Of a stretch of 64,000 nucleotides of DNA, positions 28,340 to 37,843 are shown in pieces. The stretch is from an uncultured Alteromonadaceae bacterium (GTDB taxonomy: Bacteria; Pseudomonadota; Gammaproteobacteria; Enterobacterales; Alteromonadaceae). Within the stretch, counting starts at the first letter, position 1. Every line of letters starts with the position of its first letter. The stretch covers positions 248,001 to 312,000 of the forward strand of contig CANLWS010000009.1 in NCBI GenBank assembly GCA_947494925.1, written 5' to 3'. The notes under the pieces are model-generated. The model worked only from the letters and a program-made list of their open reading frames with translations, ran no database searches and was not told the origin of the DNA. A program made the translations under genes and the position numbers.

Positions 28340-29071
28340 TTGGCTATTAGCGCAACGAATATACAACAAGATACAGACGATGCAGTCAAGATCCCTGAGG
28401 GCTGTATACCACATCTCTCTGTAGACAATATTGTACTTGGAATAAAAAATAAAAAGCTGATGGTGCTGCTGGCTAAATATAACGAAGGCTTGGCAGCAGG
28501 AAAGTGGGGATTGCTGGGTGGGTGGATTAAGCAAGGCGAGCATATTGACACTGCTGCTGACAGACTGCTTACGGATATAACGGGCGTCCAGGATCTATAC
28601 CTCGAACAATTGCGTGCTTTTGGCGATCCCAATAGATATCCGGCTGACCGCGTCATTACCATTACCTATTACGCCTTTGTTCGCCCAGATAAATATCATT
28701 TGATTCCGGGTTGGACCGCGTCTGAAGTGCAATGGTGTGATGCCCGAGATGTCCCGAAGTTAATTTTTGATCATAATCTACAAATTGAGTATGCGCTGGA
28801 ACATCTTAAGCAGAAAATACGATTTGAGCCTATAGGATTCAACTTGCTGCATGACAAGTTCACATTACTTGAATTGCAGGAGGTTTATGAAGCGATATTA
28901 AATGTCAGACTCGACAAACCTAACTTTCGTCGCAAAATTAAGAAAATGAACATCCTCATAGATTGCAACGAAAAGCAATCAGGTGTGACGCACAGAGCTG
29001 CCAACCTGTACCGTTTTGATAAAATTGTTTACGAGAAACTGTGTGAACATGGTTTTAGCTTTGAATATTAA
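28340..29071 (+). CDS. NrtR-like transcriptional regulator with degenerate Nudix domain
   Basis: 243 residues: a Nudix-fold domain (about 25-160) followed by a winged-helix domain (from about 170, FTLLELQEVYEAILNVRLDKPNFRRK), the architecture of NrtR/AraR-type regulators. The Nudix box has kept its Gly, first Glu, Arg and Gly-Val, but the REUxEE core reads RLLTDI, so the three metal-binding Glu are gone. The domain should sense a ligand rather than hydrolyse it. In Alteromonadales and Bacteroidetes such proteins control NAD or pentose/xylan genes; the neighbours here make xylose, arabinose or a derivative the likely effector. Start is TTG 28340; no ATG lies upstream of the fold. Confidence 0.82.
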   Translation: MAISATNIQQDTDDAVKIPEGCIPHLSVDNIVLGIKNKKLMVLLAKYNEGLAAGKWGLLGGWIKQGEHIDTAADRLLTDITGVQDLYLEQLRAFGDPNRYPADRVITITYYAFVRPDKYHLIPGWTASEVQWCDARDVPKLIFDHNLQIEYALEHLKQKIRFEPIGFNLLHDKFTLLELQEVYEAILNVRLDKPNFRRKIKKMNILIDCNEKQSGVTHRAANLYRFDKIVYEKLCEHGFSFEY

Positions 29072-29080
29072 TTGCAAAAC

Positions 29081-29920
29081 CTAGTTGTTTTGAGAAACGA
29101 AATCGAAGAACTCATCAACATTATTAATATCACTACAACCTAAAATCCAACAAGCTTCCACTGTATCTGAAAAATCCATTCCTCCAGCGCTTATTACTGC
29201 GTTGTTGTATCGACCATCTTGGCCATTAAATTTATTTGCCTGGTTTCTTGCAATCTGCCATAGATCCGCAGCCGGAGATAACGCTTCAGTCTTTTTCCAA
29301 ACGTCCTTATTGTCAGAGGTAAAATTTGGCGAACCATTCCCACTTTTATTGCCGTCGGGAATTTTCTGGTAGTCAGCATGCTGTTTAACAAACGAAAGTG
29401 CTTCTGGTGAAGTTGTTTGTTCGTTCCAATCGCTGTGCTGGACTATATGTACTTTCGATGCGATGTCACTCCGGGGCAGAGCTATTTTAAGCTCTTTTAG
29501 CCAAAGATAGGTAAAGTCTGATTGACCCGCCTCAGCAACCCATATCTGCCCGTCACTAAGCAAGGTATTTTTAACCAATTGCAGCACCTTTTCTACCGCT
29601 TCGTCCCTGGCATTGTGGGCATCTGATCGAAAATCAAAGGCCCTGCTGAACACTTCACCCGGTGGAACGTATAGCCCATCCTGAATACCGTAAGTCCCGG
29701 TGACAGCATGATATTGTGGTGTGTTCTCTGGCATAGCTTTGAGCAGTGCACTAATGGCGGCCATTGCGTGTAGATCATCCACATCTGTTTTGCTATCAAA
29801 TTGAGCAATGAACAAATCCCTGGATACATCAAATTTACCTGTTTTGGTGCCAGCCTCAGCAAAGTCCGACATACAAAATAACAAACTCATTAAGATCCCA
29901 GAAAGTAATTTACAATTCAT
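29081..29920 (-). CDS. Secreted protein with possible nucleoside-hydrolase-like fold
   Basis: 279 residues, signal peptide (cleavage near AEA-GT). After it comes FIAQFDSKTDVDDLHAMAAI; a D-x-D-D cluster near the N-terminus followed by helices is how nucleoside-hydrolase/DUF1593-type proteins begin, and a later AVISAGGMDFSD could complete an Asp-rich pocket. This is resemblance only; no specific family was recognised. It lies convergent with the regulator gene and beside the SMP-30 lactonase, inside the xylan island, so a role in sugar-derivative handling is possible. Confidence 0.6.
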   Translation of the reverse strand: MNCKLLSGILMSLLFCMSDFAEAGTKTGKFDVSRDLFIAQFDSKTDVDDLHAMAAISALLKAMPENTPQYHAVTGTYGIQDGLYVPPGEVFSRAFDFRSDAHNARDEAVEKVLQLVKNTLLSDGQIWVAEAGQSDFTYLWLKELKIALPRSDIASKVHIVQHSDWNEQTTSPEALSFVKQHADYQKIPDGNKSGNGSPNFTSDNKDVWKKTEALSPAADLWQIARNQANKFNGQDGRYNNAVISAGGMDFSDTVEACWILGCSDINNVDEFFDFVSQNN

Positions 29921-29987
29921 AGTAATAAGTTTCCCTATTTGTTATCAGTGGTAGACACTGGTTGATTCTCGTTCAGGTGTGCTACAA

Positions 29988-30932
29988 CTAGTGATTTCGA
30001 ATGCCAGGAATATTCGTTCGGAGCGTAAATAATCCATTCGCTGTTGTAATCAAAAGTGTTCCGAAGTCGTCACCACCAAATTCTACGTTAGTTGTATTTG
30101 CGCCTACTTGAATTTCATCTATCACTTGTCCTTTTGGTGATAGAATTATGATGCTATTTTTTGTGTGACTTGCTACATAGAGGTTTCCAGCACAGTCGAT
30201 TGTCATTCCATCTGGTGTCTGTACTTCTGCAAACACCTGTTTACGCCCAAACACGTTCCCATCCAGGTCAACATCAAATCGATAGATTTTGTTACCTAAG
30301 TCGCCAACATAAAGCGCGTCGTAGTCCTTTGAAAATACAATGCCATTAGGCTTATTCAACGTTCCATCGACTAGAGTGACATTGCCAAGCTGATCGATTT
30401 TATAAACACCTGTAAATGGCAATTCAGGTTCTCTTGTGCCTAATTGCCAATCAGGATCTGTAAAGTAGATGTGCCCATTTTTATGCATTGCACCGTCATT
30501 GGGCGAGAGAAATGCCTGTCCTTTGTACTGGTCAGCAATCACTGTCTTAGTCTTCGTTTCTAGCGAGAACCGCGACACTGACTGAGTACTATGACTCATC
30601 GCATATAGCCATTTTCCTCGGGTAAAGAGACCATTGCTGCCGCTGCTTCCGATAAAGACCGAAACTTGGTCAGGTAGCGCTAAGCGATAAATTTTTGCCG
30701 AAGGACCGAGGTTTTGCTGACTACTGAAATTCATTTCAGAGAAATAGAAAACCTTTTGATGTGGCGACCAGGTGGGTCCTTCCAGAAACAGAAAATCACC
30801 AGGAATTTGGTGCGGAGTCGAATCCCTAGTAATGGGCGGAAAATCACTTGAGCAAATTTCTTCGAAGTCATTTGCATGGACCAGAAAATGACAGACCGAC
30901 GACACCAGAAATAGGCTTAGCCAAATTTTCAC
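29988..30932 (-). CDS. Secreted SMP-30/gluconolactonase/LRE-type lactonase
   Basis: 314 residues with a signal peptide (cleavage near VHA-ND) and the six-bladed propeller of the SMP-30 family. The metal ligands are visible: Glu in FLEGPTWS, Asn in LSPNDGAMH, Asn in NKPNGIVFS and Asp in TPDGMTID. Such enzymes open aldonolactones made by sugar dehydrogenases. Being exported, it may act on xylonolactone or a similar periplasmic product. Start GTG 30932. It shares direction with the nucleoside-hydrolase-like gene 67 bases downstream. Confidence 0.87.
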   Translation of the reverse strand: MKIWLSLFLVSSVCHFLVHANDFEEICSSDFPPITRDSTPHQIPGDFLFLEGPTWSPHQKVFYFSEMNFSSQQNLGPSAKIYRLALPDQVSVFIGSSGSNGLFTRGKWLYAMSHSTQSVSRFSLETKTKTVIADQYKGQAFLSPNDGAMHKNGHIYFTDPDWQLGTREPELPFTGVYKIDQLGNVTLVDGTLNKPNGIVFSKDYDALYVGDLGNKIYRFDVDLDGNVFGRKQVFAEVQTPDGMTIDCAGNLYVASHTKNSIIILSPKGQVIDEIQVGANTTNVEFGGDDFGTLLITTANGLFTLRTNIPGIRNH

Positions 30933-31218
30933 AATATATTCTCACTTATCCTGAGCATCAGTGGCGTTAAAAAACGAGCGTAAATTAATCATTATCTCCC
31001 AGCCAAAAAATGTCAACATGACCATAACCGTGAAAAAAATCATATCTCATTGATTTTTAATAAAATAATTCAGAATAGTGTATTGGGAATTGCTGGATAA
31101 AGTAATTTTCATAATGAAACTACTAGCTAACAGCATACTTCCGGGTGCTTATCTCCATTACTTTTCAAAAAACGTAAGCAGGTTAACCGCCAGCTTCAAT
31201 TGCAATAAAGGAGAATGT

Positions 31219-32361
31219 ATGAGGTGGGTATTGCTCTTCCTGACGGTTTGTCAAAGCATCAATTTTACCTATGCATCTGATGAAGACCAAACAGATTCGT
31301 TGAAAGATACCTTTAGGGATTCATTTCTAATTGGCGTCGCCGTTAATCGCGAAATAGTAACGAGTAGGTACCCCGCTGCCGCCAATATTGTTGGGCAACA
31401 ATTCAACAGTATTACCTCCGAAAATGATATGAAGGCAGAAGTCCTAAATCCTTCACCGGGTGAATACAATTTTGCACCGGCAGACGCTTTCGTGGAATTC
31501 GGAAAAAGCCACAACATGTTCATCATCGGGCATACATTGGTTTGGCACAACCAAACCCCTGCCTGGTTTTTTACGAATGAAGAAGGAAAAGCCAATACAC
31601 CTGGTCAGCAAATTGAACAGATGAGGAAGTATATCCAGACGGTCGCTGGAAGGTACGCAGGAAAGATCCAAGCCTGGGATGTAGTAAATGAAATCATCGA
31701 CAATGACGGTTCTTATCGCCCGACGAGTTGGGTTCGATCGGTTGGTTCAGGTGATGAACTCGTCAAAGCTGCCTTTCGATTTGCCGAGAAATACGCACCG
31801 GATACCGAGCTTTATTACAACGATTTTAATGCCTGGCGCCCACAAAAGCGAAAGGGTATCGTGCGAATGATAAAAATGCTTAAACAGGAAGGTATTCGAA
31901 TCGATGGAGTTGGCATTCAAGGTCACTGGGGGCTTAATTTCCCAAAAAACGAATACATACAGGATGCAATTGATGCTTATGCGTCCCTTGGCATCAAGGT
32001 CATGATCACTGAGTTAGATGTTGATGTACTTCCTTTGACAAAGGAAGGTCAGATAATAGGAACAGGGCTGCTGCATCCACAATATGAATTAGAAGAGTTT
32101 GAGACCTTTTTGGACCCCTACAAAGATAAATTAAGCGACACAGTTCAACGGAAGCTGACTGATCGATATAAAGAATTATTCAATATTTTCCAGCTCAACA
32201 AGAGCAAGATAGACCGTGTTACTTTCTGGGGATTGCATGATGGAATGTCCTGGAAAAATAACTATCCCATCCAAAACCGCACTAACTATCCTTTGTTATA
32301 TGATCGTTCGTTGACGCCCAAACCTGCGGTCAAGGCTATCAAGCAAGTAATTAAACGTTAA
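31219..32361 (+). CDS. GH10 endo-1,4-beta-xylanase, secreted
   Basis: 380 residues from ATG 31219, chosen because AAAGGAG lies five bases before it and a signal peptide (RWVLLFLTVCQSINFTYA) follows at once; a longer frame from 31078 lacks both. The GH10 barrel has the acid/base in WDVVNEIIDN (E158) and the nucleophile in MITELDVDVLP (E265), with GHTLVWHNQTPAWF and VTFWGLHDGMSW. It resembles the GH10 at 27021 but lacks a lipobox, so it should be released to the periplasm or medium. The two are diverged paralogues with different placement. Confidence 0.94.
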   Translation: MRWVLLFLTVCQSINFTYASDEDQTDSLKDTFRDSFLIGVAVNREIVTSRYPAAANIVGQQFNSITSENDMKAEVLNPSPGEYNFAPADAFVEFGKSHNMFIIGHTLVWHNQTPAWFFTNEEGKANTPGQQIEQMRKYIQTVAGRYAGKIQAWDVVNEIIDNDGSYRPTSWVRSVGSGDELVKAAFRFAEKYAPDTELYYNDFNAWRPQKRKGIVRMIKMLKQEGIRIDGVGIQGHWGLNFPKNEYIQDAIDAYASLGIKVMITELDVDVLPLTKEGQIIGTGLLHPQYELEEFETFLDPYKDKLSDTVQRKLTDRYKELFNIFQLNKSKIDRVTFWGLHDGMSWKNNYPIQNRTNYPLLYDRSLTPKPAVKAIKQVIKR

Positions 32362-32400
32362 CAAATCCTCCTGATATCAGTAGCTGATTTAAGTACGCAC

Positions 32401-32431
32401 AAAAATAACCCCAACTTCACAATTGGGGTTA
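32401..32431 (-). terminator. Intrinsic terminator between the GH10 gene and the next convergent gene
   Basis: TAACCCCAA (32406-32414) and TTGGGGTTA (32423-32431) form a nine-pair stem. On the minus strand it is followed by TTTTTG, so it best serves the gene ending at 32461; it may also stop GH10 transcripts. Confidence 0.8.
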
Positions 32432-32460
32432 CAAGATAAAACTGAGAATAGTTTAGTATT

Positions 32461-33348
32461 TTAAAGCCCTGGACACCATAATTCATAAGCGGCGCAAGCG
32501 ACTAAGCTCTGGCAGTAATCCTGCAAAGAACCTGGTGCTCCAGCACACATATCATCACCCAGTGGAGTATGGAATTTAGCCGGTTCACCTGGGTTTGCTT
32601 TAAATTCAACCCGATGTTTACCCTCTCTGTCGAAGCGGTATAAAACAGGTGATTTGCGGATCTGTTGAAGTTGGTAAAGACCTGCATCAAATTGTTTGCT
32701 GCCTTCGGGGATTTGGAAGGTCAAGGTTTCCTGCTTATTATCCAGCCCTTTCACCTGGAAGTCGTTGGCACCGCCAAGCACCAGCACTTTAATCTCATCT
32801 CCGTAAATTTTAAACGCAAGATCAACATCGGATGCAAAAGGATAGGGATTGGAACGCAAATGTGCTGGCAGGTGATTCACACTTTGCCTTTCTATTAGCT
32901 TCATTCTTTGTCCGTACTGGTCCTTGATATCAAATTCTACCCAGTGGTACTCCTGGCCTTTCATAAAGGTTCTGGGAATATCTGCGACCACATGGATCTT
33001 GTCATAACCTTCCCATTGCTCGCCGGTGACCAACACATTGAAAGGGACATTGTTAAAAAACTCTGTGTAGTCACCATCAGGTTCAAAGGTACCTGGGTCT
33101 GACTGCCAAATCGTAATATCCACTTCTGTGACAGTACTGCTTCCATTGAAGAAGATCCCTTGAGTTTGCACTTCTTCGGCATACCAACCTGCTCCGGGAA
33201 CGTAAACGTCATCCATCACCGATTGATAGCTGTTGTTAACGCCATTTCCACTGTTGTCCGGGCTACCATTGTCATAAAGTTCTGCGGCCTGAAGGCTACC
33301 TGCAAGCGCCAGTGCTGAGGCTAAATAAGCTAGTTTGATTAATCTCAT
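32461..33348 (-). CDS. Unknown secreted protein
   Basis: 295 residues. Signal peptide with cleavage near LQA-AE, then a beta-rich domain (DDVYVPGAGWYAEEV, TVTEVDITIWQSD) like extracellular adhesion or jelly-roll modules, and a Cys-containing C-terminus (DDMC...DYC...ACAAYELWC). Family not recognised. ATG 33348 has GGAGC six bases upstream. It faces the GH10 gene and lies at the edge of the xylan island, so a role in attachment to polysaccharide is conceivable but not shown. Confidence 0.75.
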   Translation of the reverse strand: MRLIKLAYLASALALAGSLQAAELYDNGSPDNSGNGVNNSYQSVMDDVYVPGAGWYAEEVQTQGIFFNGSSTVTEVDITIWQSDPGTFEPDGDYTEFFNNVPFNVLVTGEQWEGYDKIHVVADIPRTFMKGQEYHWVEFDIKDQYGQRMKLIERQSVNHLPAHLRSNPYPFASDVDLAFKIYGDEIKVLVLGGANDFQVKGLDNKQETLTFQIPEGSKQFDAGLYQLQQIRKSPVLYRFDREGKHRVEFKANPGEPAKFHTPLGDDMCAGAPGSLQDYCQSLVACAAYELWCPGL

Positions 33349-33607
33349 AATATTGCTCCATTAAATAAAAAATAAATATCCATATACTGCATGGGTGTTG
33401 TAAGGAATCGTCGTTCCTGTCTTGCTATACAGAAGGCGAGAAAAAAACCGGACAACTTTTTTTAAAAAGTTTTTGCGTTAGTACCCTGTCATCACAACGA
33501 GCTAACTCAAATTTACAAACTCGGGAAATATGTGCGCAGAAAAAAATAACCGACTATGCTCCTTTAAGCGGTTTGATTTCACTGTCTGTCAACAAGGAGA
33601 AAATCTA

Positions 33608-34099
33608 ATGACTCGCCATATACTGAAGCGCTGTTACACCACCATTTTTATCGCGCTTTTTCTTTTGGGAGCATGTTCTTCAACAGGAACAAAACAAGCG
33701 GATCCCAATGCAGTGTTAGAGCAAATTAGTAATCAAGACTGTGCAAGAGGATTTTTCCGGCCACCCGGTGTGCGCAAGTGTCTCAATCTTACGGACTTAG
33801 TTGCCGGTAGAATAAATACACTAGCTCCCATTGGAAAATGTCCGGAGAATTTCACTAAGAAAACCTTGAGAGGCTATTGTTTACCTAAGTATTCAATCAT
33901 TGCTTGTGGCAAAAAAACGTTTGCCTGTGATCGTGAACTCAATGACACTTTCAAAGTAAACACAGGCCCCTTCGAGTGCCCAGATGGCACAATAGTAGTG
34001 ACGGTTGATGGTCCACTATTTGATGAAAATGGTGCATTATTTCTGGGCACAAGGACAGCTGTGTCCTGTGCACCACCGAGTAAGATCGACCCAGTTTAA
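33608..34099 (+). CDS. Cys-rich lipoprotein of unknown function
   Basis: 163 residues from ATG 33608, chosen for the AAGGAG at 33594-33599 and because a lipoprotein signal follows directly (IFIALFLLGAC, lipobox LGAC). The mature part has about eight more Cys residues (DCARGFF, RKCLNL, GKCPEN, GYCLPK, ACGKKTFACD, FECPDG, SCAPP), spaced as in small disulfide-bonded extracellular domains. No family recognised. Confidence 0.75.
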   Translation: MTRHILKRCYTTIFIALFLLGACSSTGTKQADPNAVLEQISNQDCARGFFRPPGVRKCLNLTDLVAGRINTLAPIGKCPENFTKKTLRGYCLPKYSIIACGKKTFACDRELNDTFKVNTGPFECPDGTIVVTVDGPLFDENGALFLGTRTAVSCAPPSKIDPV

Positions 34100-34122
34100 C
34101 CTATAAGGGAAAGCACCAAATC

Positions 34123-36900
34123 TCAGGGTTCAGTTGTATTCAGGGCATTGGTGATATTGGCAAGCAGGTTGTCTGCTCCTTGCATTTGCTTGTATAGAGG
34201 GCGCTGATTTAGCACGTTTTCCGAGCGTTGCAGGAGAGCAAGGGCTTCCGATTGGTTTCCGCTTTTCTGCAAAATCAAACCCAGCACTGCTTGTGCTTCA
34301 GCCACCAGGCTGTGCCCTTGGGGATATTTTGCCTCGCGAGTGAGCAACGCAGAACGGGCATATTCCTCTGCCCTTTCCATATGACTGTCCAATTGCAATG
34401 ATGCTCGAGCGAAACCTAACTGCGCGATGGCTGTTCTGACCCCTTGCTCAGGCAGCAATAACAAAGCTTCAGAAAAAATGTTGTAAGACTTCTCCCATTC
34501 TCCTGTCGCCAGCCAGAGTGATCCAGGCTGACACAACGCCCTTCCCATCAATCGGTCAGAAACTTCATATTGTCGAAAGATAGCCAACATGGCTTGATAA
34601 TGCTGATTGGCCGAATCAAACTTACCAGCATCCTGCTCAGCGGCGCCCAAAAATAACAAGATAACACCCACTGTCACATTGTCTTCGGTGAGGCTTTTCC
34701 GCTTGTTTTCAAGTGCCCCTTGCAGATACCTTTTGGCTTGGTCAAATTCACCCTGGCGATGAGACAGGATACCCAAGGAACGAAGAGTATTGCCCACATT
34801 GGGATGATCTTCGCCAAGCATCGCTGTCTGAATGGAAAGTGACTTTTCACTTAAACTCGTGGCCTCTTCAAAGTACTCTAAATCTGTCAGAATGGTGACC
34901 AGGTTATTCAAGGCAATAGTGTAATAGGCATGCTGTTCACCATGCACCAAACCGAGGATCCTTAGCCCCTCTCGCATATTCGTTATAGCGAAATCAAATT
35001 GTCCTTGTACATGTTGCGCTCCAGCGAGCCCGTTGTATGCGATGGCCAGTTCGTTTTGTTGCTCGCCCAAGGGTTTGATCAACTCAATCGATTGCTGGTA
35101 AAGGTCTGCCGCGGCCTTATAGTCACCACGAATTTTCAATAAATCAGCGTAGACATTGAGTGTTTCCGCATGGTCGATAACATCTTTCTCACCTTTTCCC
35201 TCGCTTTCAGCTGACTGGTGAAATGCCAGACTCTCGAGCAACAAGGATTCTGCATCTTCATATCGATGTTGAGCGCTATAACTGGTGGCTAATTTGGTAG
35301 AGATGTTCGCAATATCCCGGCGACTGCTTTGCGCAAGTGCTTGCTGCTGTTCGAGTGCAAGCGACAGGAGTTTGTCACTTTGTTCATAGACTCCCTGACT
35401 AAAATAAATATCCCCTAAAACTCCTAACATATGTGCTCGGATTTCAGGTGCAGTCTGCAGTTTCTGCTGAATATCCTGCTGTCCCTTTTCAAGCAGTTGC
35501 TGTGCAGTTATTTGTTCTAAACCACTGACATTGGGGTCTGAAAGTTTAAAAATATCTATCATGAATTCGGAGACCTGGCGTGCTTTTCGCGCTTCCAATT
35601 CACTCAGTGCTAATGCTTCTCGTGTTTGCTGTGATTGTATTGTGACTGTAGTGGCGTATGCCAGGATGATAACGACAAATGTACTTGCCACCGTCAATGG
35701 CTTCCAGTGTCTGCGGCAAAAATTGCCCACCAGGTACTGCAGGTTTTTCTGGCGGGCGTCCACCAGTTCACCGTTGAGATGTGCCTGAATATCAGCGGAA
35801 AACGCCAGCATTGACAGGTAGCGATGTTCTGGCTCGGTTCGCAGTGCTTTGAGGACAATAGCATCTAGATCACCCACCAGTTTTTTCTGCCATGCAGAAT
35901 CTATTAATTGAAGATCTGAAGAGAGGTCTGCAGCCAACATACTTGGTGCAGACGGGGCCTGTTCACACATCAATTTCGCCAGAGCGTATAGGGAATCGGC
36001 TTTATCTGAAAACGCTTTTTTTCCGGTGATAAGTTCATACATCACCAAACCCAGTTGATATACATCAGTGGCAATAGTGACCGGAAGTTTTTTAATTTGT
36101 TCTGGTGCGGCAAAACCAGGCGTCATAACAGCATCACCAGTCTTGGTTAAATCACTTAGAGACTCCTCGGAAATCAATTTTGCAATACCAAAATCGAGTA
36201 ATTTAACCTGACCCTCCTTATTAATTAAGATATTAGAGGGTTTGATGTCCCGATGAACAATCAGGTTTTTATGAGCAAAGGCAAGAACCTCAGCAACCTG
36301 GATAATCAGTTGAAGACGCTCTGGCAATCGTAATTTTAGAGTGTTGCAATACTGGGCGATATCCTGCCCTTCAATATACTCCATGACGATGAATGGTTGA
36401 CCCTTTTCGGTAAATCCACCGTCAAATAACTGTGCGATATTCGGATGGTTCAGGGATGCCAAGGTCTGCTGTTCGTGACGGAATCGGTCTAACAGAATGG
36501 TCTTTTTTTCTGCACCACTTTCAGGATCAGTCAAAAGCTTAATGGCCACTTGCTGGTCGAACTCTCCAGTGTGACGCACACCAAGATAGACAACACCCAT
36601 CCCCCCACGCCCAATCTCTTTCGTCAGCCGATATGCCCCCAAATGGCTGCCCTCAGCGCCATTTTCCTGTTCATCTGCAATAGGGAAAAGCTCTTTGGCA
36701 AGCGCGGCGGCGGGTTGTTCCAGAAAAGCAGGCGCGCTGCGCTCAGCGGCCAGAAATGTTTCGACGTCTGCACGCAATTGTTTGTCTTTCTTACCAATAT
36801 CTTCCAGATAAGCATTCCGCTGTCTGTCATCAAGCTCAATTACATCATCCAGTACGGTCTGGATCTGTTGCCACCTTTCCCTGGACATATTCATATTCAT
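34123..36900 (-). CDS. Membrane Ser/Thr protein kinase with C-terminal TPR repeats
   Basis: 925 residues. An N-terminal helical region precedes a Hanks-type kinase at about 89-375: GRGGMG (97-102), AIK lysine, HRDIKPSN (H216-R217-D218) and DFG (237-239), then TPGFAAPEQ. One membrane helix (about 401-421) separates the cytoplasmic kinase from about 480 residues of TPR repeats (pairs such as LGDIYFSQGVYEQSDKLL, ANISTKLATSYSAQHRYEDA). Such proteins usually sit with an ECF sigma factor and respond to an unknown signal; here the sigma gene is just upstream, same strand. The kinase looks active. Several ATG codons at 36888-36900 could start it. Confidence 0.93.
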   Translation of the reverse strand: MNMNMSRERWQQIQTVLDDVIELDDRQRNAYLEDIGKKDKQLRADVETFLAAERSAPAFLEQPAAALAKELFPIADEQENGAEGSHLGAYRLTKEIGRGGMGVVYLGVRHTGEFDQQVAIKLLTDPESGAEKKTILLDRFRHEQQTLASLNHPNIAQLFDGGFTEKGQPFIVMEYIEGQDIAQYCNTLKLRLPERLQLIIQVAEVLAFAHKNLIVHRDIKPSNILINKEGQVKLLDFGIAKLISEESLSDLTKTGDAVMTPGFAAPEQIKKLPVTIATDVYQLGLVMYELITGKKAFSDKADSLYALAKLMCEQAPSAPSMLAADLSSDLQLIDSAWQKKLVGDLDAIVLKALRTEPEHRYLSMLAFSADIQAHLNGELVDARQKNLQYLVGNFCRRHWKPLTVASTFVVIILAYATTVTIQSQQTREALALSELEARKARQVSEFMIDIFKLSDPNVSGLEQITAQQLLEKGQQDIQQKLQTAPEIRAHMLGVLGDIYFSQGVYEQSDKLLSLALEQQQALAQSSRRDIANISTKLATSYSAQHRYEDAESLLLESLAFHQSAESEGKGEKDVIDHAETLNVYADLLKIRGDYKAAADLYQQSIELIKPLGEQQNELAIAYNGLAGAQHVQGQFDFAITNMREGLRILGLVHGEQHAYYTIALNNLVTILTDLEYFEEATSLSEKSLSIQTAMLGEDHPNVGNTLRSLGILSHRQGEFDQAKRYLQGALENKRKSLTEDNVTVGVILLFLGAAEQDAGKFDSANQHYQAMLAIFRQYEVSDRLMGRALCQPGSLWLATGEWEKSYNIFSEALLLLPEQGVRTAIAQLGFARASLQLDSHMERAEEYARSALLTREAKYPQGHSLVAEAQAVLGLILQKSGNQSEALALLQRSENVLNQRPLYKQMQGADNLLANITNALNTTEP

Positions 36901-36965
36901 TTATATACTCAATTTTGCCACCTGTTGTGACTATTTACCTCACAGATTACAAGAATATCTGATTC

Positions 36966-37541
36966 TCATTCTGGCCCAAGAGTATGAGCCAGTAAGGCCT
37001 TGGCCTTGGTCCAATCTCGTCTTACTGTGCGTTCGGATGTGTCGGACATTTGCGCGATCTCAGCTTCCGTCAAGCCAGCAAAAAAACGCAGTTCCACAAT
37101 CTGACAAAGATGTTGATCGATGTCGGCCAATTTCACTAAGGCTTCATCAACCGACAACAAGGTTTCTATAGAATACGATTGTTGTGATTCGGACTCCTGT
37201 ATGGTTTCCATCAACGTGATAGGTTGTGCCATACCCCCTCGTTTCCGAGCATTCTTTTGCTCCGCATAATTGATAAGAATTTGTCTCATCGCTTTGGCGC
37301 AAAGTGCAAAAAAATGATGTCTGTCCTTGCAATGGCTTTTCTGCTGCCCCAATAACTTTAAATAGGTTTCGTTGATGAGAGCCGTGGTTTGCATTGTCTG
37401 TAAAGCCCATGCATTACGCATTTGATTGTGTGCAATTTTCCGTAACTCGTTGTAGACAATAGGAAACAATATTGCAGTTTTCTCCGCATCACCTTGCTCA
37501 GAATGCTGCAACAACTCGTTGAAAACTTCGGTGGACGCCAC
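36966..37541 (-). CDS. ECF-type RNA polymerase sigma factor linked to the kinase
   Basis: 191 residues with sigma region 2 (LFPIVYNELRKIAHNQMRN...QTTALINETYLKLLG, the shape of the acidobacterial-like ECF/SFF group, PF07638) and region 4 with a helix-turn-helix (LRFFAGLTEAEIAQMSDTSERTVRRDWTKAKALL). It lies 65 bases upstream of the Ser/Thr kinase in the same direction, a pairing common in Proteobacteria, so the kinase may control it in place of a classical anti-sigma factor. GTG 37541 has AAGG upstream. Confidence 0.92.
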   Translation of the reverse strand: MASTEVFNELLQHSEQGDAEKTAILFPIVYNELRKIAHNQMRNAWALQTMQTTALINETYLKLLGQQKSHCKDRHHFFALCAKAMRQILINYAEQKNARKRGGMAQPITLMETIQESESQQSYSIETLLSVDEALVKLADIDQHLCQIVELRFFAGLTEAEIAQMSDTSERTVRRDWTKAKALLAHTLGPE

Positions 37542-37843
37542 GTTTAGGCCTTTTCAGGTAAGTTTTTTGGGTTTGCTATTAGAGTCTAGAAACTGAGTGT
37601 GGGTTTGTCCAAATGATAAGCCCCAAAAAGCGACATTTTGCTCTCCACACCGCAATCGAGTCGTTTCATCTCGGGTTAACCCTCCGGATTGAAGAGGTTT
37701 TCAGCTTTTGTCGTTGATCTGCAACATATTTCGGCGAAATTTTTCAAACAGGCTATAGTAAAAAAACCAAGAAAATAATTCCCCGCTTTTGTGAGAATTT
37801 TAATTATTTGCTTGCGAAATTCGTTTAAGGAACGCTCTGACCT
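37542..37843. other. Divergent promoter gap, ECF sigma/HD-GYP regulator
   Basis: About 300 bases without a gene, holding promoters for both neighbours. A ten-base palindrome GGGTTAACCC lies near 37673-37682. Nothing else was identified. Confidence 0.5.
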
